The notes beneath the pieces were generated by a model. It was not told where the DNA came from and ran no database searches. It saw nothing but the letters and a program-made list of their open reading frames with translations. This document shows positions 15,333 through 24,156 of a stretch of 64,000 bases of DNA, one piece after another. Both the position numbers and the translations under genes were made by a program. This DNA comes from Trabulsiella odontotermitis. Lineage in GTDB: Bacteria; Pseudomonadota; Gammaproteobacteria; Enterobacterales; Enterobacteriaceae. Every line of letters begins with the position of its first letter. The first letter of the stretch is position 1. The stretch lies in contig NZ_CP125781.1 of the NCBI RefSeq assembly GCF_030053895.1, positions 3,720,001 through 3,784,000 on the forward strand, written 5' to 3'.

Positions 15333-18038
15333 TTAGCTCAGACGGCCATGGCACTGTTTGTATTTTTTACCGGAACCACACGGGCAAGGATCGTTACGAC
15401 CCACTTTGCGATCGCCAGTCTGTGCGGCGATCGCCGCGGCGGCGGCGGTATCGTCGTTCTGATGGCTCAGCTGCTGCATCTGCGTCAGACGCTCCGCTTC
15501 TTCACGACGCTGTTGCTCCATCGCTTCGACTTCTTCCGGCATGCGCACCTGCACTTTACACAGGGTGCTGATCACTTCGTATTTCAGGGATTCCAGCATC
15601 GCTGCAAACATGGAGAAGGATTCACGCTTGTATTCCTGCTTCGGATCTTTCTGCGCGTAACCACGCAGATGAATGCCCTGACGCAGGTAATCCATCGCCG
15701 CCAGGTGCTCTTTCCACAGGGAGTCCAGCGTCTGCAGCATCACGCCTTTTTCAAAGTGACGCATCATCTCAGCGCCAACTACCTCTTCTTTGCGATGATA
15801 AACGTCGATGGCGCTTTGCAGAATACGCTCACGCAGCGTTTCTTCATGCAGCTCCGGCTCTTTGTCCAGCCAGTCGGAGATCGGCAGGTCAAGATCGAAG
15901 TCGTTTTTCAGGCGTTCCTGCAGGCCAGGAACATCCCACATTTCTTCCAGCGACTGCGGCGGAATATGCGCGTCGATGGTGGCTTTGAAGACGTCCTCGC
16001 GAATGCTGTTGATGGTTTCGCTAACATCAGTCACATCCAGCAGTTCGTTACGCTGGGTGTAAATCGCGCGACGCTGGTCGTTCGCCACATCGTCATATTC
16101 CAGCAGTTGTTTACGAATGTCGAAGTTGCGGCTTTCCACTTTACGCTGTGCGTTGGCGATGGCCTTCGTTACCCAAGGATGCTCGATAGCTTCGCCCGGT
16201 TTCATCCCCAGTTTACGCATCATGCCGGAAACACGGTCAGAGGCGAAAATACGCATCAGCGCATCTTCCATGGAGAGGTAGAAGCGAGAAGAACCCGCAT
16301 CACCCTGACGACCGGAACGGCCGCGCAACTGGTTGTCGATACGACGGGATTCATGACGTTCAGTACCGATAATATGCAGACCACCGGCCTGCAGTACCGC
16401 CTCATGGCGAACCTGCCAGGCCGCTTTAACCTGTTCAATCTGCTCCGGCGTCGGATCTTCCAGCGAAGCCAGTTCAGCCTGCAAACTACCGCCCAGCACG
16501 ATATCAGTACCACGCCCCGCCATATTAGTGGCGATGGTGACAGTTGACGGGAAGCCCGCCTGCGCCACAATCTCCGCCTCGCTGGCGTGGAATTTGGCGT
16601 TCAGAACGTTGTGCTTGATGCCGGCTTTATCGAGTTCGCGTGATACCAGTTCCGATTTTTCAATCGAGATGGTACCCACCAGAACCGGCTGACCGTTGGC
16701 GGTACGCTCTTTGATATCCTCAATAATTGCCTGAATTTTTTCCGCTTCGGTCATATAGACCAGATCCGCCATATCTTTACGGATCATCGGGCGGTTGGTC
16801 GGCACGACGACGGTATCCAGTTTATAAATGGAGCTGAATTCAAACGCTTCAGTGTCCGCAGTACCAGTCATCCCCGCCAGTTTTTCGTACAGACGGAAGT
16901 AGTTCTGGAACGTGATAGACGCCAGCGTCTGGTTTTCGTTCTGGATCTCTACGCCTTCTTTGGCTTCTACTGCCTGATGTAAACCATCGGACCAGCGACG
17001 GCCCTGCATGGTACGGCCGGTATGTTCGTCAACAATGATGACTTCGCCGTCTTTGACGATGTAATCCACGTCGCGGGTAAACAGTGCATGGGCGCGCAAT
17101 GCGGCGGTAACATGGTGCATCAGCATGATGTTGCCCGGCGAGTACAGAGATTCGCCTTCATCCATAATGCCTTCGTTGACCAGCAGCTCTTCGATCAGCA
17201 CCAGACCACGTTCGGTCAGGTTAACCTGACGCGCTTTTTCATCGACCGAGAAGTGGCCATCACCCTGGAAGGTGTCAGAGTCTTCTTTTTCCTGACGAAC
17301 CAGGTGCGGAATAATTTTGTTCACTTTGCGGTACAGCTCAGAGCTGTCTTCCGCCGGGCCAGAGATGATTAGCGGCGTACGCGCTTCATCAATGAGAATG
17401 GAGTCCACCTCATCCACCAGCGCATAGTGAAGTTTACGCTGTACGCGCTCTTCCGGGCTGAACGCCATGTTATCACGCAGGTAGTCGAACCCGTATTCAT
17501 TGTTGGTACCGTAGGTGATGTCTGCCGCGTAAGCTTCGCGTTTCGCCGGTGCCGGCATGCCCGGCAGATTGATGCCAACGGTCATCCCGAGGAACTCAAA
17601 CAGCGGACGGTTGTTTTCGGCGTCACGTTGCGCCAGATAGTCGTTGACGGTCACCACGTGAACGCCTTTGCCGGACAGCGCGTTGAGGTACGCAGGCAGC
17701 GTCGCGGTCAGGGTTTTACCTTCACCGGTACGCATTTCCGCGATGCAACGATCGTTCAGCACCATGCCGCCCAACAACTGCACGTCGAAGTGACGCATGC
17801 CAAACACACGCTTACTGGCTTCACGCACTACCGCAAAGGCTTCAGGGATCAGGCTTTCAACGCTTTCGCCTTTCTCCAGGCGAGCACGGAACTCAGCCGT
17901 TTTGCCCTTCAGTTCGTCGTCGGAAAGTTTTTCGAATTCCGGCTCCATCGCGTTGATCTGGATGACCGCTTTGCGCATACGGCGCAGAGTACGATCGTTA
18001 CGACTGCCGAAAACTTTAGTTAATAATTTGATTAGCAT
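15333..18038 (-). CDS. secA: Preprotein translocase ATPase SecA
   Basis: 901 residues, as in E. coli. It is the motor that pushes unfolded preproteins through SecYEG. Walker A MRTGEGKT is at residues 102-109; the DEAD-type Walker B is LVDEVDSILIDEAR; helicase motifs TNMAGRGTDI and QLRGRSGRQGD follow. The C-terminal zinc finger, CPCGSGKKYKQCH, binds SecB and lipids, preceded by a flexible A/Q-rich linker. It follows secM by 61 bp; secM translation arrest controls access to the secA ribosome site. A long open frame on the opposite strand here is a codon-bias shadow. Confidence 0.98.
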   Translation of the reverse strand: MLIKLLTKVFGSRNDRTLRRMRKAVIQINAMEPEFEKLSDDELKGKTAEFRARLEKGESVESLIPEAFAVVREASKRVFGMRHFDVQLLGGMVLNDRCIAEMRTGEGKTLTATLPAYLNALSGKGVHVVTVNDYLAQRDAENNRPLFEFLGMTVGINLPGMPAPAKREAYAADITYGTNNEYGFDYLRDNMAFSPEERVQRKLHYALVDEVDSILIDEARTPLIISGPAEDSSELYRKVNKIIPHLVRQEKEDSDTFQGDGHFSVDEKARQVNLTERGLVLIEELLVNEGIMDEGESLYSPGNIMLMHHVTAALRAHALFTRDVDYIVKDGEVIIVDEHTGRTMQGRRWSDGLHQAVEAKEGVEIQNENQTLASITFQNYFRLYEKLAGMTGTADTEAFEFSSIYKLDTVVVPTNRPMIRKDMADLVYMTEAEKIQAIIEDIKERTANGQPVLVGTISIEKSELVSRELDKAGIKHNVLNAKFHASEAEIVAQAGFPSTVTIATNMAGRGTDIVLGGSLQAELASLEDPTPEQIEQVKAAWQVRHEAVLQAGGLHIIGTERHESRRIDNQLRGRSGRQGDAGSSRFYLSMEDALMRIFASDRVSGMMRKLGMKPGEAIEHPWVTKAIANAQRKVESRNFDIRKQLLEYDDVANDQRRAIYTQRNELLDVTDVSETINSIREDVFKATIDAHIPPQSLEEMWDVPGLQERLKNDFDLDLPISDWLDKEPELHEETLRERILQSAIDVYHRKEEVVGAEMMRHFEKGVMLQTLDSLWKEHLAAMDYLRQGIHLRGYAQKDPKQEYKRESFSMFAAMLESLKYEVISTLCKVQVRMPEEVEAMEQQRREEAERLTQMQQLSHQNDDTAAAAAIAAQTGDRKVGRNDPCPCGSGKKYKQCHGRLS

Positions 18039-18099
18039 AATAAAATCTCAAACGCCCCGCGCAGCGGAGCCAAAAAATGTCGTTAAGGTATCCGTTTTT

Positions 18100-18606
18100 T
18101 TAGCTAAGGCGTTGAGGTCCGGCGCGGATGCCCTGCACCTGGCTTATCCAGGTGGCAACGTAGAATGCGGAAGGGAGAGTGCGGGTATTACGGGCGACCT
18201 GCTTAACGATGACCGGTGGTTTGCGCTCTTGTGTCAGCATCGCACTGAGCGTGTCGAGCAACGCCAGATGTTGCGCCTGCTGAAGCGGAGACGCCTCTTC
18301 TGCGCTAGGTAATACCTGCGGCACCATCGCAAAAGAGAGATGACGGATCACCGTCCGGATAGCATGCTGGTGCCAGTAGTCGACGGTAAACGTCGGGCGA
18401 CGATTCGCTTCCAGTAACGCAAGTTGAGTGAAATTGACCGTTGCCGGGGCATTATGGTTGCTGGCGGAGGTGTTTGCGGGTGCAGTGGTTTCTGCAGTAG
18501 CACTGAGCGCAGGCAGGCCGAAACTCGCCGCGACCATCCCCAGAAGGAGATGCGGCCAGAAATATCGTTTACCCAACTGTCGCCAGCGCGTCAGTATTCC
18601 GCTCAC
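18100..18606 (-). CDS. secM: Secretion monitor SecM (translation-arrest peptide)
   Basis: 168 residues starting at a GTG (MSGILTRW). A long basic N-region and hydrophobic core (HLLLGMVAASFGLPAL) form the export signal. The C-terminus carries the arrest sequence F-YVAT-WI-SQVQ-GIRAGP, an exact fit to FxxxxWIxxxxGIRAGP, ending PQRLS. Ribosome stalling there unmasks the secA start when export is slow. The variable middle diverges from E. coli, as expected for a protein whose function is in its ends. It lies between lpxC and secA on the same strand. Confidence 0.95.
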   Translation of the reverse strand: MSGILTRWRQLGKRYFWPHLLLGMVAASFGLPALSATAETTAPANTSASNHNAPATVNFTQLALLEANRRPTFTVDYWHQHAIRTVIRHLSFAMVPQVLPSAEEASPLQQAQHLALLDTLSAMLTQERKPPVIVKQVARNTRTLPSAFYVATWISQVQGIRAGPQRLS

Positions 18607-18801
18607 TTACGTTGTCACCTTTGATTTAAACCAACACCCTGAAAATTTTTGCGCATAAATCTTACCATTATTAGACGAGTACAGCAGCAGGAATGAAAGA
18701 TAACGCCCTGTTAAAATGGTTAATAAACCAGCGAACGCATCAAATCAGAGGGTTAGAGAAGTGAGTTTTCGCCAAAGCGACTAAACAGGAATTGCAGAAA
18801 T

Positions 18802-18849
18802 AAAAAACGACTGGTTTCCTGACCGGAGAGAGTGCCAGGTTGCCAGTCG
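18802..18849 (-). terminator. Terminator after lpxC
   Basis: On the minus strand CGACTGG pairs with CCAGTCG, with a second CCTG/CAGG pair in the loop, followed by TTTTTTA. It ends the long dcw-lpxC transcript 21 bp past the lpxC stop, leaving secM-secA to its own promoter in 18607-18800. Confidence 0.8.
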
Positions 18850-18869
18850 AATTTTTAGTATGGTCAGGC

Positions 18870-19787
18870 TTACGCCAGAACCATTGAAGGTGCTTTGAAT
18901 GCCAGCGGCAGTTCAGCTTCGTCTTCGTAGGTCACATATTCCCAGGCTTCCTGTTTTGCCAGGACGGCCTGCAGAAGTTTGTTGTTCAGTGCGTGACCTG
19001 ATTTATACGCCGTGAATGCACCGATGATATTGTGACCGCACATAAACAGGTCGCCAATCGCATCAAGCATTTTGTGACGGACAAATTCATCTTCGAAGCG
19101 AAGACCGTCTTCGTTCAGTACGCGATAATCGTCAACAACGATGGCACAATCGAAGCTACCGCCCAGGGCTAGGCCGCGGGACTGCAGATATTCGATATCA
19201 CGCATGAAACCGAAGGTACGTGCACGGCTGATCTGGCGCATGAACGCATCCGCAGAGAAATTCATGGCATAACGCTGGTTGCTGGCATCAATCGCTGGAT
19301 GGTTAAAATCGATGGTAAAGTCCAGCGAAAAACCATTGAACGGTTTGAATTCAGCCCATTTGTCGCCATCTTCAACGCGAACGGTTTCTTTAATACGCAC
19401 AAATTTCTTGGCGCAGTTCAGTTCATCGATGCCGGCATCCAGCAGCAGATAAACGAACGGTGCGGCACTGCCGTCCATGATCGGGATTTCCGGTGCATCA
19501 ACTTCAACGATGATGTTGTCGATACCCAGACCCGCCAGCGCGGCATTAAGGTGCTCTACCGTAGAAATCCGTACGTCATGCTCATTAACCAGGCAAGTAC
19601 AGAGCATGGTATCACGCACAGATTTGGCATCAGCCGGAAAATCTACCGGTGGATTCAAGTCGGTGCGACGATAGATGACCCCGGTATTTGCCGGCGCAGG
19701 GCGTAACGTCAGTGTGACTTTCTTGCCGGTATGCAAACCGACGCCAGTCGCCTGAACGATACGTTTAAGTGTCCTTTGTTTGATCAT
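18870..19787 (-). CDS. lpxC: UDP-3-O-acyl-N-acetylglucosamine deacetylase
   Basis: 305 residues. It is the zinc enzyme of the committed step of lipid A synthesis. H79 in STVEHL is one zinc ligand; the HKMLDAIGD stretch carries the second histidine and the aspartate, and HALNN near 265 the catalytic histidine. The hydrophobic C-terminal tail (LPLAFKAPSMVLA) matches the degradation signal recognised by FtsH in enterics. It follows ftsZ by 100 bp on the same strand. Confidence 0.98.
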   Translation of the reverse strand: MIKQRTLKRIVQATGVGLHTGKKVTLTLRPAPANTGVIYRRTDLNPPVDFPADAKSVRDTMLCTCLVNEHDVRISTVEHLNAALAGLGIDNIIVEVDAPEIPIMDGSAAPFVYLLLDAGIDELNCAKKFVRIKETVRVEDGDKWAEFKPFNGFSLDFTIDFNHPAIDASNQRYAMNFSADAFMRQISRARTFGFMRDIEYLQSRGLALGGSFDCAIVVDDYRVLNEDGLRFEDEFVRHKMLDAIGDLFMCGHNIIGAFTAYKSGHALNNKLLQAVLAKQEAWEYVTYEDEAELPLAFKAPSMVLA

Positions 19788-19887
19788 CGTATAATCTCGC
19801 CAAATTAACTATCCAACCGAAGTGTACACCACATTCGGCAGGGCAGTTTAGCACAAAGAGCGCAGATTCCCAAATTCCAGCCGATTC

Positions 19888-21039
19888 TTAGTCAGCTTGC
19901 TTGCGCAGGAATGCCGGGATATCCAGATAATCCGGTTCTTTCGTGGTTTGCGGCGTATTGTCGTTCACCACTTTTGCGGCCGGTTTCTGCTCTTGCGTCA
20001 ACGGTGACATACCGTGCTGCTGGTAGCGATCCATCACCGGCTGCTGCGACTGCTTGTTAGTCACCAGCGTAATTTCCGGACGCTTGTCCATACCGATACC
20101 GGTAGCAACCACAGTCACACGCAGTTCGTCGTTCATGTCCGGATCCAGAGAAGTACCGATAACCACGGTCGCGTTATCCGAGGCAAACGCACGGATAGTG
20201 TTACCCACGGTTTCGAACTCATCCAGACGCAGGTCGAAGCCCGCCGTGATGTTGACCAGAACGCCACGCGCGCCAGACAGATCGATATCTTCCAGCAGCG
20301 GAGAAGAAATAGCCATTTCAGCCGCTTCTTCCGCACGGTCTTCACCGCTCGCCACGCCGGAGCCCATCATCGCGTAGCCCATTTCGGACATCACGGTGCG
20401 CACGTCTGCGAAGTCGACGTTCATCAGACCCGGACGGGTAATCAGCTCGGCGATACCCTGCACCGCACCTTTCAGCACGTCGTTCGCCGCACCAAACGCG
20501 TCAAGCAGGGAGATACCGCGACCCAGCACTTTCAGCAGTTTGTCGTTCGGAATGGTGATCAGCGAATCCACGTGCTTGGACAGCTCGGTGATACCCTGCT
20601 CCGCGAATGCCATGCGCTTTTTGCCTTCAAAATTGAACGGCTTCGTCACCACGGCAACGGTCAGAATACCCAAATCTTTCGCCACTTCGGCGACCACCGG
20701 TGCAGCACCCGTACCGGTACCACCGCCCATACCCGCAGCGATGAACACCATATCGGCACCTTCCAGTGCCGTACGCAGTGCTTCACGGTCTTCTTCAGCC
20801 GCATTGCGACCGACTTCCGGGTTAGCCCCGGCACCCAGACCTTTGGTGATGCCACCACCGATCTGAATCGTCTGGCCTACCGCGGTTTTACGCAGTGCCT
20901 GCGCGTCGGTGTTGACTGCAAAGAATTCAACACCTTCGATGCGCTCGCGCACCATGTGTTCGACAGCGTTACCGCCGCCGCCACCGACGCCGATGACTTT
21001 AATCACCGCGTCGTTGGTCAGTTCCATAGGTTCAAACAT
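19888..21039 (-). CDS. ftsZ: Cell division GTPase FtsZ
   Basis: 383 residues. It polymerises into the cytokinetic ring. The tubulin signature GGGTGTG is at 105-111; a Q-rich variable linker (about 317-365) leads to the conserved C-terminal peptide DYLDIPAFLRKQAD that binds FtsA, ZipA, ZapD and MinC. The spacer to upstream ftsA is 108 nt and contains a perfect small hairpin. In E. coli several promoters inside ddlB, ftsQ and ftsA add ftsZ transcripts; they were not resolved here. Confidence 0.99.
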   Translation of the reverse strand: MFEPMELTNDAVIKVIGVGGGGGNAVEHMVRERIEGVEFFAVNTDAQALRKTAVGQTIQIGGGITKGLGAGANPEVGRNAAEEDREALRTALEGADMVFIAAGMGGGTGTGAAPVVAEVAKDLGILTVAVVTKPFNFEGKKRMAFAEQGITELSKHVDSLITIPNDKLLKVLGRGISLLDAFGAANDVLKGAVQGIAELITRPGLMNVDFADVRTVMSEMGYAMMGSGVASGEDRAEEAAEMAISSPLLEDIDLSGARGVLVNITAGFDLRLDEFETVGNTIRAFASDNATVVIGTSLDPDMNDELRVTVVATGIGMDKRPEITLVTNKQSQQPVMDRYQQHGMSPLTQEQKPAAKVVNDNTPQTTKEPDYLDIPAFLRKQAD

Positions 21040-21066
21040 AGTTTCTCTCCGTCTTATACACTGCCT

Positions 21067-21085
21067 CTTTCAGGCAACCTGAAAG
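21067..21085 (-). repeat. Perfect hairpin in the ftsA-ftsZ spacer
   Basis: CTTTCAGG-TTG-CCTGAAAG (sense strand) is an 8-bp exact inverted repeat with a 3-nt loop, ending 27 nt before the ftsZ ATG and close to the purine-rich ribosome site (ACGGAGAGAAACT). No T-tract follows, so it is not a terminator. An mRNA-processing or stability role is inference. Confidence 0.55.
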
Positions 21086-21147
21086 ACTGGTGTATTGTGC
21101 CTGTTGTCGCCTGAGACCGCTAATTTTCTGCGCTCTCTTTAAAAAAA

Positions 21148-22404
21148 TCAGAACTCTTTGCGCAGCCACGAGTTCAGTCGTTTGATCCACGACCCCACCG
21201 TGACGCGTTTTTCCACTTCCGCTTCACCACTGAGATGAGACTCCTTCCCGTAGTGCAGCAGGCCCACCGCCGTTGAGTAATACGGCTCCTGAGCGTAATC
21301 CGTTAAGCCGGTGATGTTCAGCGGCGCGCCGATACGCACCTGGGTGTGAAACACCCGCTGAGCACAGGCGGCAAGACCTTCAATTTGCGCCGCGCCACCG
21401 GTAAGGACAATCCCCGCCGCCAGGTGATGTTTTACCCCTTGCTGGCGAAGTTGTTCCTGTAACTGCAAAATCTCTTCGTTCACCAGGTTCAACAACTCGG
21501 TATAACGCGGTTCGATAACCTCTGCCAGCGTCTGACGCTGCAGGCTACGCGGCGGTCGTCCGCCCACGCTCGGCACTTCGACGCTTTCGTCTTTACCGAC
21601 AATCGACCCCAGCGCGCAACCATGGCGCACTTTAATGGCTTCAGCGTCGCTCGGCGGCGTACCAAACGCATACGCGATATCGCTGGTCACCACGTTCCCT
21701 GCGTAGGGAATCACTTTAGTGTGACGCAGCGCGCCGCCAGTATATACGGCGATGTCCATAGTACCACCGCCGATATCAACCACGCAGACCCCTAACTCGC
21801 GCTCATCTTCCGTCAGGACGGAATAGCTTGAGGCAAGACCTGCAAAAATAAGTTGGTCAACTTTCAGGCCACAACGTTCCACAGCTTTGACAATGTTTTT
21901 CGCCATATCGTTGTGACATGTGATCAGGTGCACTTTTGCCTGCATGCGTACGCCTGATAACCCCACCGGGTTTTTAATCCCTTCCTGATAGTCGATCGCG
22001 TATTCCTGCGGGATCACATGGAGCACACGGTGCTCATCACGGACACGCACGGATTTCGCGGTGTGGACGACATTTTCAACGTCTTCCTGTGTCACTTCCT
22101 CTTCGGAAATCGGTACCATCCCGATTTCATTCTGACAGCTTATGTGCTTACCCGAAAGCGCCAGATAGACGGAGGAAATCTGACAATCCGCCATCAGTTC
22201 AGCCTGGTCAATGGCGCGCTGTACGCACTTCACCACGGATTCCAGGTCATTCACCCCGCCTTTATCCATACCGCGGGAAGGACAACTGCCCACCCCAATG
22301 ATATTAACCATACCGTCGGGCAGAACTTCCCCTACTAAAGCGGCAACTTTCGCAGTGCCAATCTCCAGTCCAACTACCAGTTTTCTGTCCGTCGCCTTGA
22401 TCAT
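21148..22404 (-). CDS. ftsA: Cell division actin-like ATPase FtsA
   Basis: 418 residues. It is an actin-fold membrane tether for FtsZ. Phosphate-binding motifs GLEIGTAKVAAL (about 12-23) and VVDIGGGTMDIAVY are clear, and the C-terminal amphipathic helix GSWIKRLNSWLRKEF anchors it to the membrane. Compared with the E. coli sequence as I remember it (420 residues), two residues are missing just before that helix. The ATG overlaps the ftsQ stop (ATGA), so the two are translationally coupled. Confidence 0.98.
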   Translation of the reverse strand: MIKATDRKLVVGLEIGTAKVAALVGEVLPDGMVNIIGVGSCPSRGMDKGGVNDLESVVKCVQRAIDQAELMADCQISSVYLALSGKHISCQNEIGMVPISEEEVTQEDVENVVHTAKSVRVRDEHRVLHVIPQEYAIDYQEGIKNPVGLSGVRMQAKVHLITCHNDMAKNIVKAVERCGLKVDQLIFAGLASSYSVLTEDERELGVCVVDIGGGTMDIAVYTGGALRHTKVIPYAGNVVTSDIAYAFGTPPSDAEAIKVRHGCALGSIVGKDESVEVPSVGGRPPRSLQRQTLAEVIEPRYTELLNLVNEEILQLQEQLRQQGVKHHLAAGIVLTGGAAQIEGLAACAQRVFHTQVRIGAPLNITGLTDYAQEPYYSTAVGLLHYGKESHLSGEAEVEKRVTVGSWIKRLNSWLRKEF

Positions 22405-23234
22405 TGTTGTTCTGCCTGTGCCTGTGCCTGATTCTGTGGTTGATTCGTGTCCTCAACGGGAGCAGGTTCCCAACCCACCGCCGCGCCTGAGTCATAGCGC
22501 AAATCAACGTAGCTTATCCGTTTTCCATCGGTCTGCGCCTGCTGTTGTAATACCGGATAAAGTTCCACAAAGCGCTGAAGACGTTTCATCGTGTCGCCTC
22601 GTCCCAGGTTAAGCCGAATATCGTTACTCAGCGTCAACTGCCAGGAACGGCGCGCGGTCATCGCCGCCATCTTGAGGACGAACTTCTCCTTCGCCAGCAC
22701 TTGTCCCATATCCCGGTATCCCTGAAGCACTTCGCTTTCGCTGCCCTCAGGGCCATACAACATCGGCAAATTTTGTTTACTGGTACGATCTGCCGGTACG
22801 CTGAAAGAGTTCCCTTCCGCGTCAACCATATGTTGATCATTCCAACGTGCAATTGGCACATATTCAACCAGATGAATCTTCAATTCGTCCGGCCACTGCT
22901 TTCTGACGCTTGCCTGCTTGATCCACGGCAGGCGTTCAATCTGGCTCTGAATGATATTCACGTCCTGAGTCATAAAGGTGCCGGGTGACCCCAGCGCCAG
23001 AATCGACTGGCGAATATCATCATTACGCGTGTAGTGACGATCGCCTGTTACCACCAGCTTCGACAACGGTAACCGTTGCGCATCGTCCATCCAGCCCAGC
23101 ACCATCCAGCCGCTCACTAACACGGTACACAACACCGTCAACAGGAAAATAATCCCCGCAAGACGCGTTCCATTATTGCGTCGTGAAGAGGGCTCCTCTT
23201 CCCGGTTCCGCGTATTCAGCGCAGCCTGCGACAT
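22401..23234 (-). CDS. ftsQ: Cell division protein FtsQ
   Basis: 277 residues from the ATG at 23234 (MSQAALNTRN); the open frame runs further up into ddlB. It is a bitopic membrane protein with a short cytoplasmic N-terminus, one TM (about 27-47, LAGIIFLLTVLCTVLVSGWM), then a periplasmic POTRA domain (from LPLSKLVVTG) and a beta domain. It recruits FtsL/FtsB and the septal synthase. The C-terminal tail is Q/A-rich. It lies 1 bp after ddlB and overlaps ftsA by 4 bp. Confidence 0.97.
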   Translation of the reverse strand: MSQAALNTRNREEEPSSRRNNGTRLAGIIFLLTVLCTVLVSGWMVLGWMDDAQRLPLSKLVVTGDRHYTRNDDIRQSILALGSPGTFMTQDVNIIQSQIERLPWIKQASVRKQWPDELKIHLVEYVPIARWNDQHMVDAEGNSFSVPADRTSKQNLPMLYGPEGSESEVLQGYRDMGQVLAKEKFVLKMAAMTARRSWQLTLSNDIRLNLGRGDTMKRLQRFVELYPVLQQQAQTDGKRISYVDLRYDSGAAVGWEPAPVEDTNQPQNQAQAQAEQQ

Positions 23235-23235
23235 A

Positions 23236-24156
23236 TCAACCCGCCAGGTCCAGTATCCGTACAACTAACTGCGAGAAGCTCATTCCTGCCTGACGTGCAG
23301 CCATCGGCACAAGACTATGGCTGGTCATTCCTGGCGAGGTGTTGGCTTCCAGCAGGTAAAACTGGCCGTCACTGTCCAGCATGACGTCAATTCGCCCCCA
23401 ACCGCGACAGCCAAGAACATCCCAGGCTTTCGCGACCAGTGACTGCATTTCCGTCTCCTGAGCCGGATCTTCTACGCCAGGGCAGAAATATTTTGTCTCA
23501 TCAGAGAGATACTTCGCCTCATAATCATAGAAGGTTCCTGCTGGCTGGATGCGAATTGACGGTAAAATTTCATCGCCAAGCACAGCGACGGTAAATTCCG
23601 GCCCACTTAGCCATTTTTCGATCAAAACTTCGTCATCATGCTGAAAAGCCAGTGCTAACGCGTCATGAAGTTTGTCACTTTCATTGACCTTCGACATGCC
23701 GACGCTGGAGCCTTCACGGCTCGGCTTTACAATCAGCGGCAGACCAAGCGCGGCAATTTGTTGCCCAACGTCAGCCCGTAATCCATTAGCAAATTCGGCG
23801 CGCGTCAGCGCCACCCACGGCGGCACCGGTAAACCCGCACCCTGCCACAGCAGTTTACTGCGCAGCTTATCCATTGAGATGGCGGAGGCCATCACGCCGC
23901 TACCGGTATAAGGCACGCCAATAAGTTCCAGCAAGCCCTGTAATGTTCCATCTTCACCACCGCGCCCGTGCAGCGCAATAAACGCTTTCTGGAAACCTCT
24001 ATTTTTCAACTGGGTAATGTCTGTTTCGCTCGGATCAACCGGGTGCGCATCCACGCCCGCCTCCCGAAGTCCGGCAAGCACAGCGGCGCCGGAGTTGAGT
24101 GAAACCTCACGTTCCGCCGAGGTACCGCCCAGCAGGACAGCAATCTTATCAGTCAT
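23236..24156 (-). CDS. ddlB: D-alanine--D-alanine ligase B
   Basis: 306 residues. An ATP-grasp enzyme that makes D-Ala-D-Ala for lipid II stems. Visible features are the N-terminal LLGGTSAEREVSLNSG, the lid-region KPSREGSSVGM, and the metal/ATP segment GWGRIDVMLDSDGQFYLLEANTSPGMT. It overlaps the end of murC by 8 bp and is followed directly by ftsQ. Confidence 0.98.
   Translation of the reverse strand: MTDKIAVLLGGTSAEREVSLNSGAAVLAGLREAGVDAHPVDPSETDITQLKNRGFQKAFIALHGRGGEDGTLQGLLELIGVPYTGSGVMASAISMDKLRSKLLWQGAGLPVPPWVALTRAEFANGLRADVGQQIAALGLPLIVKPSREGSSVGMSKVNESDKLHDALALAFQHDDEVLIEKWLSGPEFTVAVLGDEILPSIRIQPAGTFYDYEAKYLSDETKYFCPGVEDPAQETEMQSLVAKAWDVLGCRGWGRIDVMLDSDGQFYLLEANTSPGMTSHSLVPMAARQAGMSFSQLVVRILDLAG

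Noticed and set aside
15216..16547. 443-codon plus-strand open frame opposite secA
   Set aside because: Long but antisense to the well-conserved SecA C-terminal half; the composition (F, H, Q, R-rich) is typical of reverse-strand shadows.
20014..21114. 366-codon plus-strand open frame opposite ftsZ
   Set aside because: Antisense shadow of ftsZ, with no homology features.
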